A stretch of 56,254 bases of DNA from positions 1-56,254 of the forward strand of contig CANQUG010000017.1 in assembly GCA_947626985.1 (NCBI GenBank), read 5' to 3'. The notes under the pieces are model-generated. The model saw only the letters and a list, made by a program, of their open reading frames with translations. It did no database searches and had not been told where the DNA came from. This stretch comes from an uncultured Lachnospiraceae bacterium (GTDB taxonomy: Bacteria; Bacillota; Clostridia; Lachnospirales; Lachnospiraceae). Below, one piece after another: positions 17,776 through 25,160 of this stretch (its first letter is position 1; every line of letters begins with the position of its first letter). A program made the position numbers and the translations under genes.

Positions 17776-18651
17776 ATGACTCTGAATCAGCTTCGCTATT
17801 TCTGCGCAGCCTGCCGCTGCCACAGTATTACAAAAGCTGCCAACGAACTGTTTGTCACACAGCCTACCATCTCCACTGCGGTCCGGGATCTGGAGGAGGA
17901 GTTTTCCATCACTCTTTTCTACCGCAACGGAAGCCGTCTGGAGCTGACCGCAGAAGGGGAAAAATTCCTGGAGAAGGCAGATTACATACTGCGTTACTGT
18001 CTTGATATGGAGGCGGAATATAAGGATATCAGCCGTATCAAGCCTCCGGTTCGTATTGGAATTCCGCCGATGCTGAGCACGATCTTCTTTCCTGAGCTTC
18101 TGGATGCGTTTCAGGAGGAGTACCCGGATATTCCCGTACTGCTGGAGGAGTACGGCTCCGTGCGTGCGTGTGATCTTGTCCAGCAGGATCAGCTGGATCT
18201 GGCGCTCGTCAATATGGAGCTCTTCAATATAGATAAGTTCAACAAAACAGTGTTGTTTGAGAGCCAGCTGTACTACTGCGTGACAAAGGATCATCCGCTG
18301 TCGGCACAGTCCGTCATGAAAATGGAGCAGTTTGAGGAGGAGAAGGTACTTCTCTTCAACTCAGATTCCGTGCAGAACCAGCTGCTCATGACCCGCTTTG
18401 ACGCCATGCAGCTTCATCCCAACATTGTCATGCGGAGCAGCCAGCTCTATACGATCATGAAATTTGTCCGCTCCGGGCGCTACGGATGTTTTCTGTTCCG
18501 CGAGATGCTTCCGCGGTTCCCGGAGTGCATTGGACTGCCTCTGGATCCCCCGATCCCGATCAATGTGGGTATGGTGTGGAAAAAAGGAAAATACATGACG
18601 GAGGAAATGCGGCGGTTTCTGACATTCACAGGGGAATTTTACCGTATATAA
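17776..18651 (+). CDS. LysR-family regulator, probable tartrate activator
   Basis: A 291-residue protein with the N-terminal LysR winged helix (TLNQLRYFCAACRCHSITKA, then FVTQPTISTAVRDLEEEF) and a periplasmic-binding-like effector domain from about residue 90. It is divergently transcribed from the DASS permease and ttdAB, like ttdR in enterobacteria, so it probably senses tartrate. The name TtdR is not used because only position supports it. The start follows AAAGGAGA. Confidence 0.85.
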   Translation: MTLNQLRYFCAACRCHSITKAANELFVTQPTISTAVRDLEEEFSITLFYRNGSRLELTAEGEKFLEKADYILRYCLDMEAEYKDISRIKPPVRIGIPPMLSTIFFPELLDAFQEEYPDIPVLLEEYGSVRACDLVQQDQLDLALVNMELFNIDKFNKTVLFESQLYYCVTKDHPLSAQSVMKMEQFEEEKVLLFNSDSVQNQLLMTRFDAMQLHPNIVMRSSQLYTIMKFVRSGRYGCFLFREMLPRFPECIGLPLDPPIPINVGMVWKKGKYMTEEMRRFLTFTGEFYRI

Positions 18652-18677
18652 AAGAGGAAAACCTGAGAAAAAGTTGA

Positions 18678-18767
18678 GAATTCAATATGCCCGATATGGA
18701 CGGTTGCGAATTTGCGGCGCGAGAGCAGAAAGCAGAAAAAGACTGTTTTCGTTTACCCATACAGTAA
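18678..18767 (+). pseudogene. Shred of a response-regulator receiver domain
   Basis: An open frame of about 29 codons contains NMPDMDGCEFAARE, the distinctive loop after the phospho-acceptor Asp in receiver domains (usually D-x-x-MP-x-MDG). Nothing before it in frame resembles the rest of the domain, and the frame stops at 18765-18767. I infer a remnant of a lost two-component gene at the edge of the accessory island; chance similarity is possible. Confidence 0.3.
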
Positions 18768-18873
18768 CCGACGGGAAAATTTTCTGGATAAGAATATCAT
18801 GCGATGCTGCATTTTTGCGAAAAATGACATCCGGTGCTGCCGCTGATAGGTAATTTGAATTTGGAGGTATGCC

Positions 18874-19326
18874 ATGGCATTTGAAAATAGATTAGGTCTT
18901 ACAAGCTCTGCCGATCTTGCCCGCGAGGAAGAACGGATCAGTAAGAAAAAGGCGCTGGAGCTTTTTGAAAGCGGAAAGCTTGACAGGCTGGAAGCTGGAA
19001 CCTTTTCTGCGCTGAAAGCAATTCATAAGTATCTTTTTGACGAAATATGCGACTTTGCGGGTAAGCTGAGAACGGATAATCTTGCAAAAGGCAGCTTTCG
19101 TTTCGCTCCTCTGATGTATCTTGAAGCGGCGCTTGAGAATATCGATAAGATGCCGCAGTCTACTTTTGATGAGATTGTGGAAAAGTATTATGAAAGGCAT
19201 CGATCACAGCTACTATTACGAGGGATATACGGCCTTCAGGACGGGAGAATTGTAAAAGAGGAAGAATATCCGATGGTTGTTGTGGTTAACGTAAGCGATA
19301 CCACTGCGATGAACTTGGAAGCGTAA
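18874..19326 (+). pseudogene. Fic-family adenylyltransferase gene with internal deletion and frameshift
   Basis: The first 105 or so codons match the N-terminal half of Fic proteins (LEAGTFSALKAIHKYLFDEI, FAGKLRTDNLAKGSFRFAP, MPQSTFDEIVEKY). The catalytic HPFxxGN block that should follow is missing. At 19190-19255, in the next reading frame, the sequence encodes MKGIDHSYYYEGYTAFRTGEL and a stop, the usual Fic C-terminus. So the middle of the gene has been deleted, joining the two ends out of frame; the predicted 150-residue product ends in unrelated residues. GGAGG precedes the ATG. The product cannot be an active AMP-transferase. Confidence 0.75.
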
Positions 19327-19477
19327 TTTAAGAAACGGACATTCTGGGGATTCATTGTTGTCGGCAATGACGACAGGCAGGCACGTGACTGATGGAGATC
19401 ATATTTATGAAGAATATAATGACTGTATTGGTGGAAGAGAAGACGAAACTGCAGGAAATGTTCTGTTATGATTATGA

Positions 19478-19532
19478 AATGTTATAAAAACATAACATTA
19501 AGCATTGACGAGACCTGATTTTGTGATAAGAT
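19478..19532 (+). promoter_or_regulatory. Promoter and palindromic operator of the XRE/ImmA/PIN module
   Basis: AATGTTAT (19478-19485) and ATAACATT (19492-19499) form an inverted repeat with a six-base loop just upstream of TTGACG (19505-19510) and TAAGAT (19527-19532), separated by 16 bases. The palindrome is well placed as the binding site of the XRE repressor encoded next. Confidence 0.6.
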
Positions 19533-19560
19533 AGTAACATATGAGGATGGAGGGATGATT

Positions 19561-19893
19561 ATGAATGAAATGTTGGGCAACCACATTAGAGCATTAAGAA
19601 ATGCGAAAAAACTCACTCAGGAACAGGTCGCTGATCAAATTGGAATCAGCAGACAGAAGTATGCGAGAATTGAGAGCGGAGTGAATAGTATTACATTCGA
19701 TATCCTTTCTAAAGTTGCAAAAGTTCTTGACGTAACTGTGGGGGATATAACAAAAGTACTTGATGAAACTGCAGCAGTTGCATATAGAACTGGTGAGGAG
19801 AGCGGATCTTCTAAAAAGATATTTGACATGCTTGATTTATTTTATGCAAATAAGAGTATGTGTGCCAGGCTTCAGCGCAGGGATATGGACTAG
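19561..19893 (+). CDS. XRE-family HTH regulator/antitoxin
   Basis: A small protein of 110 residues whose first 65 form a Cro/CI helix-turn-helix (HIRALRNAKKLTQEQVADQI, then GISRQKYARIESG), with a short acidic tail. It is the first gene of a three-gene set with an ImmA/IrrE protease and a PIN protein, and an inverted repeat overlies its promoter, so it probably represses its own operon. GGAGGGATG lies just upstream; a second ATG at 19555 is equally possible. Confidence 0.85.
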   Translation: MNEMLGNHIRALRNAKKLTQEQVADQIGISRQKYARIESGVNSITFDILSKVAKVLDVTVGDITKVLDETAAVAYRTGEESGSSKKIFDMLDLFYANKSMCARLQRRDMD

Positions 19894-19904
19894 GAGGTGC
19901 GTGA

Positions 19905-20726
19905 ATGCGGGCCGGTAGAAAACGCGAAATTCGTATAAAAGCAGATTTCTTTAGAGAAAAGTGTAAAATAAGCAGATACGGAATTATTGATCTATTCAAG
20001 GATTGCGAGAGATTGGGATATAAAGTGTTGAGATATCCTCTTGGAGAAACTGCGGATCTTGGATTTACTGTAAGAAAAGATAATGATATTGTTATTTTTA
20101 CGAACAGCTGCAGTCGATTATCAAGGGAAATCTTTACTCTTGCCCATGAGATAGGCCACGCTGTTTTACATTTAGAAGGAGAACGTTCTTTTATTGATGA
20201 TAATATAACTATTAATGGAAGAAGTACAGATGAGAAAGAATGGGAGGCAAATTATTTTGCGGCTTGTTTGTTAATGCCGGCTGATGAGGTTGACCGTTTT
20301 ATTGATTTAGAAATACAAAACTTTCATGAAAAAAGGTTATCTGCAATGGATATTGCCAGAATTATGTCAGAATTTAATGTGAGTTTTGACATGGCATTAA
20401 ATCGGCTGGAAAATCTTGAAGTTATTGATTCAAATCAAAAGCTTCGCCTTGATAATGAAAAAATCGAAAGAAGAGTTGGTAATCTGCTTCGAAGTGTGGG
20501 CGGAAACGCAAGACTGAATGTATCTGGAAATGAGATTGATCTACCATATGAGTATATTGATTATGCAATTTATAATTACAATCATAATGCAATTCCGAAA
20601 GAAACACTGGAGAGGGTTCTTGCCTGTTATCAGCTTAGTATAGAAGACATAAGTGACAAACTGGCTGAACACAGGAGCGATGACAATAATGACCTGGATG
20701 ATTTGATAGGAGGTTTAGACGATTGA
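19905..20726 (+). CDS. ImmA/IrrE-family metallopeptidase (COG2856)
   Basis: This 273-residue protein carries the gluzincin motif HEIGH at 81-85, with E114 in EWEANYFAACLLMP as the third zinc ligand. ImmA/IrrE peptidases cleave partner XRE repressors when activated, as in ICEBs1 and in IrrE/DdrO. The XRE gene ends 11 bases upstream, and the C-terminal 130 residues are an extra helical domain that could sense the signal. It overlaps the PIN gene by four bases (TTGA), so the two are translationally coupled. The region is distinctly AT-rich. Confidence 0.88.
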   Translation: MRAGRKREIRIKADFFREKCKISRYGIIDLFKDCERLGYKVLRYPLGETADLGFTVRKDNDIVIFTNSCSRLSREIFTLAHEIGHAVLHLEGERSFIDDNITINGRSTDEKEWEANYFAACLLMPADEVDRFIDLEIQNFHEKRLSAMDIARIMSEFNVSFDMALNRLENLEVIDSNQKLRLDNEKIERRVGNLLRSVGGNARLNVSGNEIDLPYEYIDYAIYNYNHNAIPKETLERVLACYQLSIEDISDKLAEHRSDDNNDLDDLIGGLDD

Positions 20727-21241
20727 GAGCCTCTTTAGATACAAATGCCTTAATCCATTTCTACAGGGCTGGTCTTCAGGAGATATTATTTGACTTTTTT
20801 GATGAAGGTGTATTTATCTATGAGCAGATTCGTGATATTGAATTGGTGAACCATGGTCAGGATGTGATTGAAGAGATTGATTCTGACATAGTTGCCGGAA
20901 AGATAGAATTATATACGTACCAGATGTTAAAAGATTTGCAGATACATAAGATTTTTGAGTATAAGGTTGGTGAAAACAGGAATCTGTATGGTTCAGGTGA
21001 TTTGGGTGAGGTATACGCAATATCTTTGGCTCAAACACTTGGAGCTTATTCATTAGTGACAGATGATACGAAGCAGGGTGGACCATATATGTCATTACTG
21101 CAGTTTGAGGACGATGTCATGCCGTTTACTTTTGCGGATGTTCTGATCTTGAGATATTTACTTGGTATAGCGGACGAAAATCAAACGGTGAAGGATTTTA
21201 ATGCGATCAATAATGCTTCAAAATTTAAACTGGGTATTTAA
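20723..21241 (+). CDS. PIN-like ribonuclease, toxin candidate
   Basis: This 172-residue protein opens with RASLDTNALIHFYRAG, the first PIN strand with D6, and later has GDLGEVYAISLAQ and SLVTDDTK, the positions of the other PIN acidic residues. PIN proteins are metal-dependent RNases and the most common VapC-type toxins. I choose the TTG at 20723, preceded by AGGAGG and overlapping the peptidase stop. The order XRE, COG2856, PIN matches a known class of three-component toxin-antitoxin-like modules in which the peptidase may release the toxin. Confidence 0.75.
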   Translation: MRASLDTNALIHFYRAGLQEILFDFFDEGVFIYEQIRDIELVNHGQDVIEEIDSDIVAGKIELYTYQMLKDLQIHKIFEYKVGENRNLYGSGDLGEVYAISLAQTLGAYSLVTDDTKQGGPYMSLLQFEDDVMPFTFADVLILRYLLGIADENQTVKDFNAINNASKFKLGI

Positions 21242-21248
21242 GAGTCAG

Positions 21249-21380
21249 GTGATAAAATTTATTAAAAGGTTTTTTAAGGATCCATACCGGAATGAAGACA
21301 GGAAATGGATTAAGAAACTTGCCAATGAAAATAACATAAATATTAAAGTAAAACTGAAAATATTAAGCAAACTATTATGA
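21249..21380 (+). CDS. Possible 43-residue basic peptide
   Basis: A GTG-initiated frame encodes a lysine-rich peptide (VIKFIKRFFKDPYRNEDRKW at the start) and ends at TGA 21378. It follows the PIN stop by seven bases on the same strand but has only a weak ribosome site. It could be a real fourth member of the module, a gene remnant, or a chance frame; I recognise no family. Confidence 0.25.
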   Translation: MIKFIKRFFKDPYRNEDRKWIKKLANENNINIKVKLKILSKLL

Positions 21381-21407
21381 CAGGATATCCTTCGCAGGAT
21401 GAAAAAA

Positions 21408-21439
21408 ATGGTCGTCTGCTTTGGAAAGCAGGCGGCCAT
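21408..21439. terminator. Hairpin in the 21.2-21.7 kb gap
   Basis: ATGGTCGTCTGCTTT pairs with AAAGCAGGCGGCCAT with two mismatches around GG. On the minus strand it is followed by a run of seven T, as in a Rho-independent terminator reading leftward, though no minus-strand gene is present nearby. The rest of the gap up to 21504 shows nothing else. Confidence 0.5.
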
Positions 21440-21504
21440 GTTGACGTGGGCAAAAATAGCTGAGGATGTTTTCATATCAAATGTGAAGCAATCTGCCGCA
21501 AAGA

Positions 21505-22540
21505 GGATACGATTATACATTGACAGGAACAAGTTCTGTTGATAAACTACAACCACATATCTGGGAAAATCTGAGCCATTTCGGCGAGCAATCCCCATAT
21601 GAGTGATAATCGAATATGGCGGATGGAGGGAATGGAGCAGTTTTTTCTGAAAGGCATTTCTCCTTTCCGCCCTGAAAGAGAGGAGAAGTGCTTATGGAGA
21701 AACGGAAACTGGAAGACATGAATCTGCTGGATGATTTTCTTTTTGGTTCTATGCTGATGTATCCGGACATTGGAAAGCCATTTGCCCGGCTGCTGCTGCG
21801 GATTATTTTAAACAGAGAGTTTGAGGATCTGGAGATCGTGCCGCAGAAAGTTTTTTACGGGAGTGACACGGAATATCACGGAGCAAGGCTTGACGTGTAT
21901 ATGAACGGAAAGGAGCGTCTGAAACCGGAAAAGGATATTTTTAATGTAGAACCCGAGAAGGACAAAGGGAAGAATTCCATATCGGTACTGCCGAAAAGAG
22001 TGAGGTTTTACCATGCGGTGATTGATTCTCACAGTCTGGAGTCAGGAGAAACGTACCATGCGCTCAGAAATGTGGTTATTATCCTGATTATGCCTTTCGA
22101 CCCGTTTGGAAAGGGACGAATGGTATATACAGTGAGAAATCAATGCGTGGAGGATTCGGAGATTCCTTATGATGACGGAGCGCAGACACTGTTTCTGTAT
22201 ACGAAGGGAACGGAAGGAAATCCGCCGGAGGCTCTGAAAGCCTTATTGAAATATATGGAAGAGACCGTCCGGGAGAATGCGGTAAATGAGGAACTGCAGG
22301 AGATTCAGAGAATGGTGGACATCGTAAAAAAGGATAAGGAGGTCGGGCTGAGGTATATGAAAATCTATGAGAGAGAAGAATTGATCAGGGAAATGGCGAG
22401 AGAGGAAGAGCGAAAGAATACTGAGCGGGAACGGATCCGCGCGGATCAGGCAGAGGAGCAGATTCGAAAACTGAGGAAGGAACTGGAAACCTTAAGGTGG
22501 GAATCCGCTGCTTACGGAAGTACGGAACGCAATTAAAGTT
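21505..22540 (+). repeat. Tandem duplication, copy 1
   Basis: The block from 21505 to the end of the first Rpn-like gene is repeated almost identically 1276 bases further on (22781 to about 23855). It covers about 185 bases of leader plus the whole gene. The homology is near-perfect at the DNA level until the 3' end, where copy 2 has 42 extra bases and the tails diverge. Confidence 0.9.
21694..22536 (+). CDS. Rpn/PD-(D/E)XK nuclease-transposase family protein, copy 1
   Basis: A 280-residue protein of the recombination-promoting nuclease type. It opens with MNLLDDFLFGSMLMYPD and contains RLDVY with D67 and VEPEK with E86, at the places where the family has its PD-(D/E)XK acidic residues. The usual E-x-Q of the second motif reads E-P-E, so activity is uncertain. 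LPKRVRFYHAVIDSHSL and IMPFDPFGKGRMVYT are family hallmarks. The C-terminal 50 residues are a charged coiled coil rich in ERERIRADQ. ATG 21694 follows AGGAG by eight bases and is preferred to the GTG at 21688. Members are linked to DNA exchange and phage defence. Confidence 0.8.
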   Translation: MEKRKLEDMNLLDDFLFGSMLMYPDIGKPFARLLLRIILNREFEDLEIVPQKVFYGSDTEYHGARLDVYMNGKERLKPEKDIFNVEPEKDKGKNSISVLPKRVRFYHAVIDSHSLESGETYHALRNVVIILIMPFDPFGKGRMVYTVRNQCVEDSEIPYDDGAQTLFLYTKGTEGNPPEALKALLKYMEETVRENAVNEELQEIQRMVDIVKKDKEVGLRYMKIYEREELIREMAREEERKNTERERIRADQAEEQIRKLRKELETLRWESAAYGSTERN

Positions 22541-22587
22541 CTGCCGGAGAAATCATAGCTTTCGATAAACGTATTCTTTTCAATAGC

Positions 22588-22637
22588 AAAAATCCATGGG
22601 GAAAACTGCTGTTTAAACAGTTTTCTTCCGTGGATTC
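22588..22637 (+). repeat. Palindromic element, copy 1
   Basis: A long hairpin with arms AATCCATGGGGAAAACTG and CAGTTTTCTTCCGTGGATT around CTGTTTAAA, about 50 bases after the first Rpn-like stop. A closely related hairpin lies at 24093-24145 after the second copy. It could act as a terminator (T-rich 3' flank), but recurrence suggests a small mobile or REP-like palindrome. Confidence 0.65.
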
Positions 22638-22780
22638 TTTTATAGTTTCTATGATATTACAAATTACTACACGGAAAAGAATTTTGCTGATTCGGACGTG
22701 AGATACCACATCCGGGCCGGAGATCTGTTGGAAGGGCCAGCGCTTGCTCAGAAAGAGGGATCCAAAGAGTACTGCAATGT
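22638..22780. other. Spacer between the Rpn copies
   Basis: The 143 bases between the palindromic element and the second repeat copy hold no open frame of note and no recognised signal. Together with 22537-22587 they are the only unique DNA between the duplicated blocks. Confidence 0.5.
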
Positions 22781-23855
22781 GGATACGAATATACATTGAC
22801 AGGAACAAGCTCTGTTGATAAACTACAACCACATATCTGGGAAAATCTGAGCCATTTCGGCGAGCAATCCCCATATGAGTGATAATCGAATATGGCGGAT
22901 GGAGGGAATGGAACAGTTTTTTCTGAACAGCATTTCTCCTTTCCGCCCTGAAAGAGAGGAGAAGTGCTTATGGAGAAACGGAAACTGGAAAACATGAATC
23001 TGCTGGATGATTTTCTTTTTGGTTCAATGCTGATGTATCCGGACATTGGAAAGCCGTTTGCCCGGCTGCTGCTGCGGATTATTTTAAACAGAGAATTTGA
23101 GGACCTGGAGATCGTGCCGCAGAAAGTTTTTTACGGGAGTGACACGGAATATCACGGAGCAAGACTTGACGTGTATATGAACGGAAAGGAGCGTCTGAAA
23201 CCGGAGAAGGATATTTTTGATATGGAACCGGAGAAGGACAAAGGGAAGGATTCCATATCGGTACTGCCGAAAAGAGTGAGGTTTTACCATGCGGTGATTG
23301 ATTCTCACAGTCTGGAGTCAGGAGAAACGTACCATGCGCTCAGAAATGTGGTTATTATCCTGATTATGCCTTTCGACCCGTTTGGAAAGGGACGAATGGT
23401 ATATACAGTGAGAAATCAATGCGTGGAGGATTCGGAGATTCCTTATGATGACGGAGCGCAGACACTGTTTCTGTATACGAAGGGAACGGAAGGAAATCCG
23501 CCGGAGGCTCTGAAAGCCTTATTGAAATATATGGAAGAGACCGTCCGGGAGAATGCGGTAAATGAGGAACTGCAGGAGATTCAGAGAATGGTGGACATCG
23601 TAAAAAAGGATAAGGAGGTCGGGCTGAGGTATATGAAAATCTATGAGAGAGAAGAATTGATCAGGGAAATGGCGAGAGAGGAAGAGCGGAAAAATACTGA
23701 GCGGGAACGGATCCGCGCGGATCAAGAAGCTCTTCGTGCGGATTATGAAGCTTCGCGTGCGGATCAGGCGGAGGAGCAGATTCGAAAATTGATGAAGGAG
23801 TTGGAAACTTTAAAGTGATAATCCACTGCTTGTGGAAGTACAAAATGCAAATCAC
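22781..23855 (+). repeat. Tandem duplication, copy 2
   Basis: Second copy of the block at 21505-22540, offset by 1276 bases in leader and gene start. The leader differs at only a few bases. After the gene the similarity fades over about 40 bases (GGAAGTAC is shared). Confidence 0.9.
22970..23818 (+). CDS. Rpn/PD-(D/E)XK nuclease-transposase family protein, copy 2
   Basis: A 282-residue near-duplicate of the gene at 21694, with the same D67 (RLDVY) and E86 (MEPEK) and only a few substitutions, such as EN for ED at residues 7-8 and KD for KN in KGKDSISV. The main difference is a 14-residue insertion in the charged tail, extending the RADQ unit (RADQEALRADYEASRADQ). The product then ends at LMKELETLK where copy 1 runs on. 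The spread of change, concentrated in the tail, fits ongoing diversification of the C-terminus. AGGAG precedes the ATG as in copy 1. Confidence 0.8.
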   Translation: MEKRKLENMNLLDDFLFGSMLMYPDIGKPFARLLLRIILNREFEDLEIVPQKVFYGSDTEYHGARLDVYMNGKERLKPEKDIFDMEPEKDKGKDSISVLPKRVRFYHAVIDSHSLESGETYHALRNVVIILIMPFDPFGKGRMVYTVRNQCVEDSEIPYDDGAQTLFLYTKGTEGNPPEALKALLKYMEETVRENAVNEELQEIQRMVDIVKKDKEVGLRYMKIYEREELIREMAREEERKNTERERIRADQEALRADYEASRADQAEEQIRKLMKELETLK

Positions 23856-23868
23856 GGCCACCGGCTCA

Positions 23869-23889
23869 ACCACCAGCTCTGCTGGTGGT
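23869..23889. repeat. Perfect small palindrome
   Basis: ACCACCAGC, TCT, GCTGGTGGT. A nine-base perfect stem of the kind found at the ends of IS200/IS605-type elements, but no transposase is present, so it may be a relic end or an unrelated hairpin. Confidence 0.45.
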
Positions 23890-24092
23890 CTGGGTGACCG
23901 GGTATAAAAAACTTGTGTTTTTAGAAAGTGAATCTTTGTGATAATAATTAGCCATGTAAGATAAAAGTGTCGACTTTCTGATAAAAATTAGATATGTAAA
24001 ATTGGGGCATCGACTTTAGAACCCGGCAAGGTTGCAGACTGGAGCGGTCGAGAGTAACCATTGAAATCGCTGTGTCGCCCGTCAGGTAGACG
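23890..24092. other. Non-coding stretch with a weak direct repeat
   Basis: No gene is seen. ATTAGCCATGTAAGATAAAA at 23947-23966 and ATTAGATATGTAAAATTGGG at 23987-24006 begin two 31-base repeats ending in ATCGACTTT or GTCGACTTT, spaced 40 bases apart. Confidence 0.4.
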
Positions 24093-24145
24093 AAAAATCC
24101 ACGGAGAAAACCGTCGTTCAGACAGTTTTCTCCCGTGGATTTTTT
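24093..24145. repeat. Palindromic element, copy 2
   Basis: Arms AAATCCACGGAGAAAACCGTC and GACAGTTTTCTCCCGTGGATTT around GTTCA, followed by TTTTT. It shares the AATCCACGG...GAAAAC...GTTTTC...CCGTGGATT core with the hairpin at 22588. It could terminate the convergent transcripts here. Confidence 0.65.
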
Positions 24146-24192
24146 GCAGGATGGGTTTGTCAAGGGATGGAAAACTTACTTCAATTTCCTCC

Positions 24193-25053
24193 TTATTCCG
24201 CGCAGCCGTTCGCTCCATGCTTTTTGCTGCTCAGTATAAAAGCCTCGCCCGGATACAGGGCGTGCACTCTGCCGGGGTTGACCACGTTTTCCACCAGATG
24301 TGCCGGATCACCGTTGAAGGTGTTCCAGTCCGGCGCGTCCACTGTGCCCCAGTGGATACAGATGATCTCTGCGTCAGGGTAGGTGTCGGCCAGTTTTACC
24401 GCGCCGTCGAAGGTAATGTGCCAGCCGTTGTCGGCAAAGTCCAGCAGCAGCACATCCGGCTGCCGCGGCATGGAAAGCTGCTCCGGCAGCAGACGGGAAT
24501 CGCCGGGGGTCCAGATGCTTCCATCCGGAGTATCCAGCCAGAATCCGCAGTAATCCTCTTTTTTCCATTCCCGGTAATTGTACTCCGGCATACCGTTCTG
24601 CCAGTTGTGGTCAGCGGGAGTCAGCATAGCTTTGACTGCTCCGACGGAAAATGTTTCTCCGATGTCATGGCCGATCCCGTTCAGATTCTCTTCCCGCATG
24701 ACTTCGGCTACATACTGCGGCGCGTGGTATTCTTTGCAGACAGCTTTCAGATCGCGGCAGGTATCGCGGCTGAAATGATCGTTGTCAATATGAGTGGCCA
24801 GAATGGCATCCAGTCTGGGGACGTCCTTCGGTTTGACCGGAATATCAAAGAGCAAAGGCATATCAAAGCCCTCCAGCAGAGGGTCGATCATCAGTACGGT
24901 GCCGCGGCTGTTGACAAAAATACTGGCGCTGCCCAGCCAGCGAATTTCTGTATGTTCAATATGTGCAAATGCTTCTTCGGCAAAGGGAACCACCTGGCGG
25001 GGCATCACCTGACCCTGCGTGCTTTTTTTCAGTTTCTCAGCGATAGTATTCAT
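24193..25053 (-). CDS. Metallo-beta-lactamase-fold hydrolase, UlaG-like
   Basis: This 286-residue protein has the MBL signature in the form ATHIDNDHFS (H88, D90, D92, H93), with later TPADHN, TPGDS and HWGTVD blocks. The arrangement and length resemble UlaG, the L-ascorbate-6-phosphate lactonase, though the first motif has Asp where the family usually has a second His, and no ascorbate genes are nearby, so the substrate is open. The ATG at 25053 follows TTGGAGGAAATC; a TTG 12 bases upstream is rejected as part of that ribosome site. Probably the last gene of the TetR/reductase transcript. Confidence 0.8.
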   Translation of the reverse strand: MNTIAEKLKKSTQGQVMPRQVVPFAEEAFAHIEHTEIRWLGSASIFVNSRGTVLMIDPLLEGFDMPLLFDIPVKPKDVPRLDAILATHIDNDHFSRDTCRDLKAVCKEYHAPQYVAEVMREENLNGIGHDIGETFSVGAVKAMLTPADHNWQNGMPEYNYREWKKEDYCGFWLDTPDGSIWTPGDSRLLPEQLSMPRQPDVLLLDFADNGWHITFDGAVKLADTYPDAEIICIHWGTVDAPDWNTFNGDPAHLVENVVNPGRVHALYPGEAFILSSKKHGANGCAE

Positions 25054-25064
25054 GATTTCCTCCA

Positions 25065-25160
25065 ATCTGTGTTCTGCAATAGACTATGATCTGCATTCTG
25101 CACCAGACTCCAATCTGCATTCTGCATCAGACTCCAGTCTGCATCCTCTGTCAGACTACA
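25065..25160. repeat. Four 24-bp tandem repeats
   Basis: Four exact-length 24-base units start at 25065, 25089, 25113 and 25137, with the consensus ATCTGCATTCTGCACCAGAC plus TCCA. Units 2 and 3 differ at only one base; units 1 and 4 have drifted. They fill the gap between the aldo/keto reductase and hydrolase genes, and the last unit overlaps the reductase stop codon. Confidence 0.85.

Noticed and set aside
21505-23855. Duplicated Rpn block as a composite transposon
   Set aside because: The copies are direct, adjacent and contain the gene itself; no terminal repeats or target duplication could be found around them.
23869-23889. IS200/IS605 end
   Set aside because: Only one small hairpin is present, with no TnpA/TnpB remnant on either side, so it is listed only as a palindrome.
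24061-25089. 342-codon plus-strand frame over the UlaG-like gene
   Set aside because: The minus-strand MBL motifs and ribosome site are convincing; the plus-strand frame is a shadow and begins in the palindromic element.
25065-25160. 24-bp repeats as a CRISPR array
   Set aside because: The units are contiguous with no unique spacers, and no cas gene is present.
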